Below, piece after piece: positions 53,328 through 62,900 of a stretch of 64,000 nt of DNA. A program made the translations under genes and the position numbers. The notes beneath the pieces are model-generated. The model was not told the DNA's origin and did no database searches. It was given only the letters and a program-made list of their open reading frames with translations. Source of the DNA: RH2-MAG17b sp050745265 (GTDB taxonomy: Bacteria; Acidobacteriota; Terriglobia; UBA7540); the NCBI GenBank assembly GCA_050745265.1, contig JBOGKE010000027.1, positions 9,613-73,612 of the forward strand, given 5' to 3'. Every line of letters starts with the position of its first letter. Position 1 is the first letter of the stretch.

Positions 53328-53759
53328 CTACAGACCGCTCGTCCCGGTCAGCGCCTTTCGGATCACCCGCCGGGCTGCGGTGCTCACCTTGTAGCGGGGA
53401 AAATCCTCGGGGCGAACCCACCGTGCCCCGGCGACGTCCGAGGCGGCCTTGAGCTTGCCGCCTTCGAGGCGGCAGAAATAGTCGAGGACCACGTAGTGGA
53501 AGCGAACCTGCCCGTTCCGGCGGATGATTCGCTCGAAGACGGTGAGCAGCCGCACGGCTGTTACGCGCAACCCGGTTTCCTCGCGAATCTCACGGCGCAC
53601 CGCCATTTCAAGCGTCTCACCGGTCTCAACCACGCCGCCCGGCAGGGTCCATTCGCGCCGGTGAGGTTCGTGGCTCCGCAGCACCAGCAGGACGCTGTCG
53701 TTATTCCGCACCACGGCGCCGACACCGAGGATGGGCCGGTCTGGGTATTCGCGTTGCAT
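53328..53759 (-). CDS. NUDIX hydrolase
   Basis: This 143-residue protein has a complete Nudix box, GGVVETGETLEMAVRREI then REETGL (41-64), with the expected Gly, Glu and REExxE residues. It hydrolyses a nucleoside diphosphate linked to another group; the substrate cannot be told. Family length is typical. It lies 41 bp upstream of fdhD on the same strand, so it may be the first gene of the formate dehydrogenase operon, although the functional link is unclear. Confidence 0.9.
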   Translation of the reverse strand: MQREYPDRPILGVGAVVRNNDSVLLVLRSHEPHRREWTLPGGVVETGETLEMAVRREIREETGLRVTAVRLLTVFERIIRRNGQVRFHYVVLDYFCRLEGGKLKAASDVAGARWVRPEDFPRYKVSTAARRVIRKALTGTSGL

Positions 53760-53812
53760 CGAGGGCTTGCGCTCGTACCGGTCGTAGTTCCTTGTTTCTT
53801 TAACAAGGATTT

Positions 53813-53913
53813 GTATCAGGGCACGGCTTCAGCCGTGCCGCTGAACGGCCCCGATGGACGAAAACCGGAATCAAGTAGCGTCGATTACGGCCGACTGAAG
53901 TCGTGCCCTGACA
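53813..53913. repeat. Palindromic repeat, AGGGCACGGCTT family
   Basis: The unit starts GTATCAGGGCACGGCTTCAG and ends GACTGAAGTCGTGCCCTGACAC, its inverted counterpart. It is shorter than the copy at 18684-18816. It lies between the NUDIX gene and the end of the oxidoreductase gene. Confidence 0.75.
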
Positions 53914-53983
53914 CTCGGTGCGCGGCAGAATGTTTGGTTGCGGCTCGGCCGTGCGGCGCGACCCAACCTAGGGGCGGCGCAAC

Positions 53984-55006
53984 CTACAGCGGCAGCTTCA
54001 CCGGCCGGTTCTCTCGCGCTGAGATTTCCGAGGCGAAACAAATCTCGTGCGTCTTCGCGGCGTCATCGAGGTTCGCGTGCGACTCGTGCTCGTTGATAAT
54101 ACAGTCGACGAGGTGGTCGACTTCGCTCTGGAACGGGTGGTGCCTCACGTCTCCGCTATCCGGCAGTGCCGTCGGAATCGTGGCCCAGTCTTGTTGTCCC
54201 TTCCAGCGCCGGGAGTAAACATGGTTGTTTCGGATCGAGCCTTCGTCGCCCAGCAATTCGATATTTAAGACGTAAGGCATCACGCACTCAATCGAGGATG
54301 CAACTTTGCCCATCGCGCCCCCTTCGAATTTCAGCAGCGTGACGCTGTTCGGTTCGTACTCGTAGTGCAGCGGATTCGAGGGGCTGGTATTCGCCGCGGC
54401 GAAAACCTCAATCGCCTCGCGGCCCATGAACCAGCGCAGGCCGTCCACCGCGTGGCACCCGCCCGTGAGCAGGCTACTTCCGCCAATGTCTTTTTTGATG
54501 TTCCATTCGTACTGGCGGCTCCACGGGCCGCTGGAGTTCATATAGTCGACCTCGCCGTAAAAAAGCTTCCCGAGAACGCCCTCGCCGAGCAGCGAGCGGA
54601 TCACCTCGAAGAGCGGATTCCAGCGCAGCACGAAGCTGACCACGGTTCTGACTTTCGCGTCAGCCACCGCAGACTGAAGCTTGCGCAAGCCTTCCAGGTT
54701 CAAGGCGACGGGCTTTTCGATCAGCAAGTGCTTGCGCGCCCGCGCCGCGGCCACGCCTTGCGGGACGTGCAGGTGATGAGGCGTGCAGATCGACACGATG
54801 TGGATGCCGGGCGCCGCGAGGATCTCGTCCAGGTGGTCGTAGCCGCGGCAATTCTGAAGTCCAAACGCCTCGGCTTTGGCGTGGGCACGATCGCGGTCGC
54901 GGCTGAGAATGGCGCGAACCTCCGTGCGGGGATTCTCCCGGAAGGCGCGAATGTGCTCGCCCGCGACCGACCCGGTTCCGAGTATCGCCACTCCGAGCTT
55001 TTCCAT
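53984..55006 (-). CDS. Gfo/Idh/MocA family oxidoreductase (cytoplasmic)
   Basis: From the ATG at 55006, preceded by GAGGGGCGAG, the protein has 340 residues. It starts MEKLGVAILGTGSVAGEHI with the Rossmann motif right at the N terminus, so unlike its neighbours it has no export signal. The family motif LLIEKPVALNLEGLRKL lies near 92-108, and the C-terminal domain includes GGCHAVDGLRWFMG with a conserved histidine. It probably oxidises or reduces a sugar or polyol with NAD(P). It is divergent from the epimerase gene across a repeat-containing 259-bp gap. Confidence 0.9.
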   Translation of the reverse strand: MEKLGVAILGTGSVAGEHIRAFRENPRTEVRAILSRDRDRAHAKAEAFGLQNCRGYDHLDEILAAPGIHIVSICTPHHLHVPQGVAAARARKHLLIEKPVALNLEGLRKLQSAVADAKVRTVVSFVLRWNPLFEVIRSLLGEGVLGKLFYGEVDYMNSSGPWSRQYEWNIKKDIGGSSLLTGGCHAVDGLRWFMGREAIEVFAAANTSPSNPLHYEYEPNSVTLLKFEGGAMGKVASSIECVMPYVLNIELLGDEGSIRNNHVYSRRWKGQQDWATIPTALPDSGDVRHHPFQSEVDHLVDCIINEHESHANLDDAAKTHEICFASEISARENRPVKLPL

Positions 55007-55027
55007 CTCGCCCCTCGCGTCCACACG

Positions 55028-55110
55028 GTAGCGGTCCACCGTGTTTGAGGTCCGCGGGTTGTACTCGCCGCGTCAAAACCGCGGACCTCAAACACGGAGG
55101 TCCGCGCTAC
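55028..55110. repeat. 83-bp near-perfect palindrome, GAGGTCCGCGG family
   Basis: The left arm GTAGCGGTCC-A-CCGTGTTTGAGGTCCGCGG and right arm (its reverse complement, CCGCGGACCTCAAACACGG-A-GGTCCGCGCTAC) pair over about 30 bp around a 21-bp centre. A degenerate copy is at 23362-23437. It sits between two divergent genes. Confidence 0.85.
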
Positions 55111-55265
55111 GCACTAGCTGGATTGTACTCGAACTGCCGAGTTCATGCGCCTTACGTTCCGGCTCGTCTTGTGATATTGTACCGGGCGGTGGCGGGGCGA
55201 TGCCCGGCGATCCGCCGCGCGCTCATCGCGCCCCTGGTTTCGACTTCGACGAACGGAGACTCCTC

Positions 55266-56231
55266 ATGCTGAAAACCGATCGCCGCCAGTTCCTGCGCGC
55301 CTCGGCGCTCGCCGCCGCGGCCGGGGTGGCCATTCCGAACCTTTCGGCGGAACGCCTCGCCGGCGCTGAAGGCCCGCTCGGGGCAGAGCCTGAACCGCGC
55401 CGAGCGCAATCCGAATCGATTGCATGGAAGCTCGGCATGATCATCGGCGTCCGCGGCGATCCGGAAAAATCCATCGGCCTCGTGAGCTCGCTCGGCTTCC
55501 CCACCTGCCAGCTTGAAATGAGCGCGTTCACCCCGGATATGTCCCGGCGCGTGCGGCAAGCTTTAGACCGCGACCACGTCACCGCCACCGCGCTGGTGAC
55601 AGGAGGCCCCGGCCCCGACGTCTACAATTTTTACGACGGCCCGCTCACTTGCGGCCTGGTGCCGCGAGGCACGCGCGCCGCGCGCGTCGCGCGGCTCAAG
55701 CAAGCTTCGGACTTCGCCAAGAAGCTGGGCATTCCCGCCGTGCAGACGCATTGCGGCTTTATCCCAGCGAATCCCGCCGATCCGCTCTATAAAGAAGTCG
55801 TGGCGGCCATTCGCGAGGTCGCGGGCTACTGCCGTAAAAACGGCCAGATGTTCCGCTACGAAACCGGACAAGAAACGCCAATCACGATGCTGCGCGCCAT
55901 CGACGATGTGGGATTGGACAACCAGGGTATCAATTTCGACACCGCCAATTTCATCCTCTATGACACGGCCAACCCGGTCGATGCTCTCGAAGTGATCGGC
56001 AAGCACGTGCAGGGCACGCACATGAAAGACGGCCGCTACCCGACCGACCCGCACAACCTCGGGCGCGAGGTGCGGATTGGAACGGGCGAGGTGGATTTTC
56101 CGCGTCTCATCAAGCGGCTGCACGAGCTGAATTACGAAGGCGCGCTGACCATCGAGCGCGAGATTTCGGGCCCCGGCCAGCTCGCAGATATTCGCAAGGA
56201 AAAAGCGTATCTCGAGCGGCTGATCGCGTGA
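55266..56231 (+). CDS. Tat-exported sugar phosphate isomerase/epimerase family protein (TIM barrel)
   Basis: From the ATG at 55266 the protein has 321 residues, starting with a Tat signal (TDRRQFLRASALAAAAGVA). The AP-endonuclease-2/xylose-isomerase-like TIM barrel follows: the start LGMIIGVRGDPEKSIGLVSSLGF, then QTHCGFIPANP, YETGQETPITML, INFDTANFILYDTANPVDAL and the metal-site run GTHMKDGRYP, with EREISGPGQL at the end. It probably rearranges a sugar outside the cytoplasm. The Tat-type oxidoreductase gene follows 183 bp downstream on the same strand, so they may share a keto-sugar pathway. Confidence 0.87.
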   Translation: MLKTDRRQFLRASALAAAAGVAIPNLSAERLAGAEGPLGAEPEPRRAQSESIAWKLGMIIGVRGDPEKSIGLVSSLGFPTCQLEMSAFTPDMSRRVRQALDRDHVTATALVTGGPGPDVYNFYDGPLTCGLVPRGTRAARVARLKQASDFAKKLGIPAVQTHCGFIPANPADPLYKEVVAAIREVAGYCRKNGQMFRYETGQETPITMLRAIDDVGLDNQGINFDTANFILYDTANPVDALEVIGKHVQGTHMKDGRYPTDPHNLGREVRIGTGEVDFPRLIKRLHELNYEGALTIEREISGPGQLADIRKEKAYLERLIA

Positions 56232-56265
56232 GATAGATGTGGCTTCTGAGAAAAGGCCGGCGACC

Positions 56266-56357
56266 TGTCATTCTGAACGGAGCGAGGAATCTCGCTTTGA
56301 GTCGTCGGGCGTGACGGCACAGCGAGATTCCTCGTCGCTCTGTTCTTCGGAATGACG
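56266..56357. repeat. TGTCATTCTGAA ... TTCGGAATGACG palindromic repeat
   Basis: Two arms, CATTCTGAACGGAGCGAGGA ATCTCGCT and AGCGAGATTCCTCG with TTCTTCGGAATG, form an imperfect palindrome. The arms resemble the CATTCTGAGCGGAGCGAAGA section of the 18562-18906 unit. It lies between the epimerase and oxidoreductase genes. Confidence 0.7.
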
Positions 56358-56414
56358 TCTTCCTCGCGTGCGGCCAAACGCCGCGCTGGTTACGCCCCCT
56401 AAAAGGAGGAACAC

Positions 56415-57728
56415 ATGAGCGAAGAACCGAAGAAGAAGAAAATGACCCGGCGGGAATTTGTCTCTGCCGCAGCGGCAGGAACGGCGGCGGCCGGCCTGAT
56501 GATTATCAACCCCAAGCTGGTGCGGGGCACCTCGGCCAATTCGCAGATCGCCGTCGGGCTGCTCGGCTGCGGCGGCCGCGGCACGCACGATTCCACCGTG
56601 CTTGCCACCACCACCCAGGCGCGCGTGATCGCGCTCGGAGATATGTTCCAAGATCAGCTCGACAAGGCCAAAACGCATTTCGGCCGCATCGCCCAGCAGA
56701 AGGGCTATTCGGGCGTCGAAGACCAGCGCGTCTTCTGCGGACCGAACGCGTTCGAGCAGATCGCGGGCGCGAAGGACGTGGACGCCGTCGTGATCACGAC
56801 GCCGCCCTATTTCCATCATCAGCACCTCAGCGCGGTGGTGGACGCGGGCAAGCACGCCTATTGCGAGAAGCCCGTTGCCGTGGACGTGAACGGCTGTAAG
56901 CGAGTCATCGAGATTGGCAAAAAAGCCGAGGGGCGGCTCAGCCTCGATGTGGGCTTCGAGCTGCGCAGCGCGCCGCCCTACGTCGAGCTCACACGGCGCA
57001 TTCAGGCCGGCGACTTGGGCGAGATCGCGTGCGGCGAGGCCTACTACTACTCGAGTTTTATTAACCGGCCGCAGTGGACCGGAAAACCCGCCGACTACGT
57101 CCGCCTCCGCAACTGGATTTACGACCGCGTCCTCTCCGGCGACATCATCGTCGAGCAGAACATTCACGTGGTGGACACGTTCAACTGGATGCTGGGCACG
57201 CGGCCCGTCAAAGCGTTCGCTCGCGGCGGCCGCCAAATCCGCACCAATTCCGGCGACACCTACGGCCACTACAACGTGGTCTTCACTTATCCGAATAACC
57301 TCACCATCAACTTCGGCTCGACGCAGGTCAGCAAGGGCTGGTGGGATGTGGCGGGACGGTTCTTCGGAAGCAAGGGCACTTCCGAATGGCATTATTCCGG
57401 CCCGGTGGCAATTTACGGAGAGCAGCCGTGGACTTGGTCGAGCGGCCAGCCGTCGGCGCCACCCGGACAGGCGAAGTTCTCCGTCACCGGTGCTTTTTCC
57501 GACAACCTTGCGCAGGCCGATCCGCAAAAGCTTGGCGGCTTCATCGAGAGCATCACGAGCGGGAAATTCCACAATCAGGCGGCGCTGGGCGCCGAATCTG
57601 CGCTCAGCGCGATGCTCGCGCGCGAATCCGCTTATCTCGGGCGCGAGCTGGCTTGGGACGAACTCCTCAGCATGGATATGACCTGGGATGCGGGGCTCGA
57701 TTTGGCGGCGATCGGAAAAGAATCGTGA
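56415..57728 (+). CDS. Tat-exported Gfo/Idh/MocA family oxidoreductase
   Basis: This 437-residue protein has a Tat signal with TRREFVSAAAAGTAAAGLMI (11-30), then a Rossmann domain with AVGLLGCGGRGTHDS (about 45-59) and the motif YCEKPVAVDVNGCKRV (about 150-165). The C-terminal domain runs to the end. Such secreted members act with a bound cofactor, as in glucose-fructose oxidoreductase-like enzymes; the substrate is unknown. AAAAGGAGGAA precedes the ATG, a strong ribosome site. It follows the epimerase gene. Confidence 0.9.
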   Translation: MSEEPKKKKMTRREFVSAAAAGTAAAGLMIINPKLVRGTSANSQIAVGLLGCGGRGTHDSTVLATTTQARVIALGDMFQDQLDKAKTHFGRIAQQKGYSGVEDQRVFCGPNAFEQIAGAKDVDAVVITTPPYFHHQHLSAVVDAGKHAYCEKPVAVDVNGCKRVIEIGKKAEGRLSLDVGFELRSAPPYVELTRRIQAGDLGEIACGEAYYYSSFINRPQWTGKPADYVRLRNWIYDRVLSGDIIVEQNIHVVDTFNWMLGTRPVKAFARGGRQIRTNSGDTYGHYNVVFTYPNNLTINFGSTQVSKGWWDVAGRFFGSKGTSEWHYSGPVAIYGEQPWTWSSGQPSAPPGQAKFSVTGAFSDNLAQADPQKLGGFIESITSGKFHNQAALGAESALSAMLARESAYLGRELAWDELLSMDMTWDAGLDLAAIGKES

Positions 57729-57880
57729 CTTGGAGCGACGAGTGAAGAGTCACGCCCTGTCCCCACCGGGAGAGGGCGTGAAGGGATCAACAGCCTCTCG
57801 CAAAGACTTGAAGGCGCAAAGACAGCGCAAAGAACTAAGTTCACTCACCACTCATCGCTCGTCTCTCGTCACTGCTTATC

Positions 57881-58255
57881 TCAGTGGCTCGGGACGGGCG
57901 CGGGCGTCTGATCCAGCGACGGCGCCCGATGCGGATTGGCCGGGCTCGTCATCTGGCCGCCCGCCGACGAGCTCGTAACCACCTGCCACTGCCCGTTGAT
58001 CTTCTTCAGCCCGTAACTCACCTGGACCGCAAGATTGGGCACTTTCCTGCTTTCATACTTCACCACCGCCTCGGCGGTGGCGCCGTTGATGCTGACTCGT
58101 TCAAAATGCGTGGTGAAGCTGTCGGGCGTCAGGTGAGCGTTCTGCATCAGGTGCGCCTGGATCGCGGCCTCAACCCGCGTCTTCGGATCGTCGTGCTTGC
58201 AGGCGACGAATCCTGCGAGAGAAAGAATGGCGAGAGATAGGGCGAGTTTGCGCAT
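57881..58255 (-). CDS. Small lipoprotein of unknown function
   Basis: This 124-residue protein has a lipoprotein signal with Cys19 in LSLAGFVACK. The mature part begins with a charged helix, KTRVEAAIQAHL, then a small beta-rich domain with AEAVVKYESRK and VSYGLKKINGQWQVVTSS, resembling DUF4878-like accessory folds, and a proline-rich tail. No function can be assigned. It is a single gene, convergent with the oxidoreductase gene at its 3' side. Confidence 0.75.
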   Translation of the reverse strand: MRKLALSLAILSLAGFVACKHDDPKTRVEAAIQAHLMQNAHLTPDSFTTHFERVSINGATAEAVVKYESRKVPNLAVQVSYGLKKINGQWQVVTSSSAGGQMTSPANPHRAPSLDQTPAPVPSH

Positions 58256-58604
58256 CGGTTCCTCGACTTTTTACCGTACGCCGGAAATCGCATTCCTGTC
58301 AAAAGTTAGGGCGATCTTCTGTCGCGCCGGCCTTCAGGCGCGTAGCGGCGGCTTTATGCCGCCATTCTGCGTGGCGGAGTGACCCCGCCGCTACAAACGC
58401 CGCCGCAACTGAGGCATTACCGGCACGATGCAGAGCGCCTTGACATCAGAGTCGTGAAGCACGACAATGGCGCGACGCCGGTCATAAAGGAGCGCCGTCA
58501 TTCCCGCGAAGCTTGTCCTCCGCGAAAGCGGGGGAGCGGGAATCCAGGCAATGGCGCGACGCCGGCCATAGACCCGGTGCTACAACGCGGCGCTGAGGTA
58601 ATCG
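58256..58604. other. Repeat-rich intergenic region before the M42 peptidase
   Basis: This 349-bp stretch holds gcggctttatgccgccattc (58348-58367), also found at 3606-3625, and a GCGACGCCGGTCATAAAGG element repeated as GCGACGCCGGCCATAGA around a CCGCGAAAGCGGGGG hairpin (58470-58570). No gene is supported. The GAGGTAAT before 58605 is the ribosome site of the peptidase gene. Confidence 0.6.
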
Positions 58605-59762
58605 ATGCGAGCACGGCTGTTCCTTACTGTACTCGGGTTCGTCCTGCTGGTCGCGCCGGCGCTCCGCGCGCAAGCGCCGGCGAACGATGATGCGATTCGC
58701 CTGCTCGCGGAGCTGTCGAACGCGCCCGCCCCGTCGGGCTTTGAGGGCGCCGTGCGCCAGATTCTGCGCCGCGAATTTCTCGCCAACGGACTCGACGTTT
58801 CCACCGACGGGCTCGGCTCGATCATCGGCGTGCTGCGCGGTTCGTCGGCCACGCCGCGCATCATGCTGGCCGCGCACATGGACGAAGTCGGCGCGGTGGT
58901 GCGGTATATCACGCCGCAAGGGATGGTGAAGTTTCAGCTCCTCGGCGGCTGGCTCGATCAGGCGCTGGTCGATCAACGCTGGACGATCTTGACCGCCAAA
59001 GGTCCGGTGCTCGCCATCAGCGGTCTAATCAGCCCGCACATCATCGCGCCCGCTGATCGCACCCGCGTATTTCCACGCGATGAAGTGTTTCTCGACGTGG
59101 GCGCGAGCTCGCGCGCGCAAGCCGAGGCGCTCGGCATCAGGCCCGGTGACGGAATCGCCCCCGCGACCGCTTTCCAGCCCCTCGCCTATGGACGCTACAC
59201 CGGAAAGGCTCTGGATGATCGCATCGGCTGCGTCGCGATGATCGAAACGCTGCGAAGGTTGCGGGCGGCGCATATCACCCTGCCCAACACGGTCTATTTT
59301 GTGGGCACGGTGCAGGAGGAGATCGGAGCGCGCGGCGCGCAAACCGCCGCGGCAATCGTGAAGCCCGACGTCGGAATCTCGCTCGAATCGGGCATCGCCT
59401 CCGATCATCCCGGCGGGCGCCTCGACGCCACGCAAGAACGCCTGGGCGCGGGGCCGACGATTTATCTTGCCGACGCCGGCATGCTGATCAATCTGAAGCT
59501 GCGCGATTTCCTGATCGGGATCGCGACGGCAAACCACATCCCGTTTCAGACCGAGGTCACGACCGGAGGCTTCGAGGATTCCGAGCAGTTGCAGCGCTTT
59601 GACGGAGGCCGTCCCGCCGTGAACCTGGCGGTCGCGGCGCGGTACCTGCACAACCACAACAGCGAGATTGACCGTTCGGACCTGGAACGCACGATCGACC
59701 TGCTGGTGAAAACGCTCCCCCAACTCGATGCCGCGGCGGTTTCCCGACTCTCACGATTTTGA
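58605..59762 (+). CDS. M42 family metallopeptidase (glutamyl aminopeptidase type), secreted
   Basis: This 385-residue protein has a signal peptide (about 1-23, ending LRAQA) and the M42 layout: APSGFEGAVRQIL (about 38-50), the first metal ligand in AAHMDEVG (about 88-95), ALDDRIGC with the bridging Asp (about 204-211), VQEEIGARGAQTA with the catalytic Glu (about 238-250), and DHPGG. It is expected to be a dizinc aminopeptidase. Export is unusual, since most M42 enzymes are cytoplasmic. It stands alone, between repeats and the TonB receptor promoter. Confidence 0.9.
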   Translation: MRARLFLTVLGFVLLVAPALRAQAPANDDAIRLLAELSNAPAPSGFEGAVRQILRREFLANGLDVSTDGLGSIIGVLRGSSATPRIMLAAHMDEVGAVVRYITPQGMVKFQLLGGWLDQALVDQRWTILTAKGPVLAISGLISPHIIAPADRTRVFPRDEVFLDVGASSRAQAEALGIRPGDGIAPATAFQPLAYGRYTGKALDDRIGCVAMIETLRRLRAAHITLPNTVYFVGTVQEEIGARGAQTAAAIVKPDVGISLESGIASDHPGGRLDATQERLGAGPTIYLADAGMLINLKLRDFLIGIATANHIPFQTEVTTGGFEDSEQLQRFDGGRPAVNLAVAARYLHNHNSEIDRSDLERTIDLLVKTLPQLDAAAVSRLSRF

Positions 59763-59870
59763 AATAGTCGCCGCGGTCACGGTATTGCTGCCGGCGGCTT
59801 TTGGTCGGCTGGGTGCGGGCTCCACACGCGCGTTCCGGCCGCAAGACTAATCACTTTCCACTAAATTGCC

Positions 59871-59900
59871 TTGACATTCAGGGTAGCGGCGCGTGACAAT
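59871..59900 (+). promoter_or_regulatory. Candidate sigma-70-type promoter of the TonB receptor gene
   Basis: The perfect -35 box TTGACA (59871-59876) is followed, after 18 bases, by GACAAT (59895-59900), a four-of-six match to the -10 box. The predicted transcript start is near 59907, giving a leader of about 64 bases with the ribosome site GTGAGGAGG. Confidence 0.6.
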
Positions 59901-59970
59901 TGCTTGGTTTATGAGGCGACGGGCCTCGGCGTAACTCCAGGAACCAACAGCACAAGTGAGGAGGCATTCC

Positions 59971-62900
59971 ATGCGGAATTCGGGAAAACTAGCGGCGATT
60001 CTGGCGTCGATCGCGGCGGCGCTCGTGCTCGCGACGGCGCCGGCAATCTACGCGCAAGTTGACACCGGCAGCATCCTGGGAACGGTTACGGACCAGTCGG
60101 GCGCCGTGATTCCTAACGCCAAAGTGAGCCTGACGAACGAGGGCACAAACTTCACCGTCATCACGACGACGGGCAGCTCTGGCACCTACACTTTCACACC
60201 CGTCAAGATTGGCGACTACACCGTCACTGTGCAAGTGGCCGGCTTCGAAAAGGCGGTGCACACCCACCTCACGGTAAACATCAACCAAGGCCTCGTGGTT
60301 AATTTCACGCTGAAGACCGGCGTGGTGACGCAAACGGTATCCGTCACCTCGGCCGCGCCGGCTTTGCAAACGCAGAATGCCTCCGTAGGCCAGGTGGTCA
60401 CAAGCCGGAACGTCAACGACCTGCCTCTCAATGGCCGCAATTTTACGTTCCTCGCCCAGACCGTCGCTGGCGTGAACACACCTCAGGCCGATACGCGTGG
60501 AAACGCCGCGAACGGAGCCTTCACAGCCAACGGTGTGCGGGAGGACCAGAACAATTACTTGCTCAACGGCATCGACAACAATTCGGATAATGTGGACTTT
60601 CTGAACGGCACCAACTTCGTGGTCTTGCCTCCTCCCGATGCGCTTTCCGAGTTCAAGGTCCAAACCTCCGACTACAGCGCCGAATACGGCCGTGCCGCGG
60701 GCGCGATCCTCAACGCAACAATCAAGTCCGGAACCAACCAGGTTCATGGTGACGCGTGGGAGTTCTTCCGCAACGACAAACTGGACGCTGCCGACTTCTT
60801 CGAGGATTCCGGAGGCCTCAAGAAAGGCGAGTACCGGCAGAATCAGTTCGGCGCGACTATTGGCGGGCCGGTGGTCATTCCCCACGTTTACAACGGCCGT
60901 AATAAATTGTTCTTCTTCGGAGATTTCGAAGTTCTGCGCCGGCGGCAGGGCAGCGTCTTCACCAACGCGGTTCCGACTCCCCTTGAAAAAAGCAGCGGCT
61001 TCACCAACCTGTCTGACGTCATCCTCGGCGACACGAATTCGTCCTGTCTCAGCAGCGGCTCCTGCACCTCAAAGGATAACTTGGGCCGTGTATTTCCCAA
61101 CGGCACCGCGTTCGATCCGGCGACGATGCGGCCGGTGACCAAGGGCCAAGTGGATCCCGTGACGGGCCTCACCGCAGTCAACACCGGCTACGCGAATGAC
61201 CCGTTCTACACAGGCGGCGCAGTAGGGGGTATGACGAATTTCCTCGGTCTCTGCCCCAGTGAATCGGCCTGCAAACTCAACCAAATTCCCGCCAACCGCA
61301 TTGACCCGAATGCACTCAAGATACTCGGGCTTTTTCCCGCCCCCACCGCCATCGGCACGGCCACGAACCCGGTTACGGTTAACAACGAGTCGTCGAACCC
61401 GGTGCTGAACGAGAACCGCGCAGCCTGGGACACGCGCATCGATTTCAATCAGAGCGATAAAAATCAGGTGTTCGGAACGTTCAGTTATGTTAACGATCCG
61501 CAATTCATTCCGGGTCCCTTCGGCGGTATCGCGGACGGCGGAGCCTTCGAGCAAGGCCTTCAAAGCGCGAAGTCGATCCTCGGCGCGATCAGCTTCACCC
61601 ACATCTTTAGTCCCACTCTCGTGAATGAGGCGCGGTTGGGGGAAGACCGCCTGCACGCATCGCGCTTTGGCCCTGTGGGCACACAGATGGGCATCCCGCA
61701 GCAATATGGCATCAACGGCATCGCCCAGGTTACGGAAAACGGCGGATTGCCCGCCATCAGCATTAGCGGCTTGAACACGCTGGGCTCGAACAATTTTCTT
61801 CCGTCGGATGAGATTACGCAGACGACCCAGGTTACGGACAACCTAACCAAGATTTATGGCAAGCACACGTTCAAGATGGGGATGGAGTTTCAGCACATCA
61901 AATTCTCGACACTCCAACCGGCTTATTCGCACGGCCAAATGACATATGGGGGCAACTTCGCAGGGATCGGCCTGGCTCAGTTCCTCCTGACGCCAATTCC
62001 GGCCACCGTCCCCGGCGGGGTCGATTACGATGGCGGCGCCAACAGTATTCTGGTTTCCAACTTCTCGCCCACCGACGACGGCCATAACTACTGGGCCGCT
62101 TATTTCCAGGACGACTGGAAAGTGACGAAGAAACTGACGCTGAATCTCGGCGTTCGATGGGAGTATTTCGGCGCGATTGAGGAAAACCACGGGCGCCAAG
62201 GGAACTTCGTTCCGGCAATCCCGGGCAGCACGGCGGCGATGCTCTATCCCAACAATGGCAAGAACCAGCAAATTCCGATGAATCCGCAATACGCCCAAAT
62301 TCTGGCCAAGGATGGTATCGCGCTGAAGTACATCAGCAATCCGGCACTGGTGAACGTGCAAAACGACAATTTTGGACCGCGCGCCGGCGTTGCCTATCAG
62401 GCGACTTCAAAGCTCGTGGTGCGGTCGGGCTTTGGCATATCTTACAACTCCTTTGAGAACCTCGGCTACGGACCGAACATCGGCGAGAACTATCCGTTCC
62501 AGTTCAACATAAGCCCGCCTTTGCTGAACGGTTCGCTACCGATGGCCCTTAACAATGTAGACGGCAGCACTTGCAGCCCAGCGGCGACGCTGGAGAACAC
62601 CTTCTCCTGCATCTCGCTTATTCCCTCGCTGGTCAATGTGAAGGGGTTAGGACCGCATGGATTTCAGTACAACTGGATAACGCCCTACACGATGAGCTGG
62701 AATCTCACCACCGAATACGAGCTCGCCCCGAACACAACGCTTACGGTAGCTTACGTGGGAACCAGCGCGCGCCACTTGGCGAGCGGTGGCATATCGAACT
62801 CCTACACCGCTTTCCAACTTAACCCGAATGCGACCAACTGCGGGCCCGGCGGTCTAGTACCTTTCCCGGATATAGGATGCAACGACAGCGAGGTTGACAC

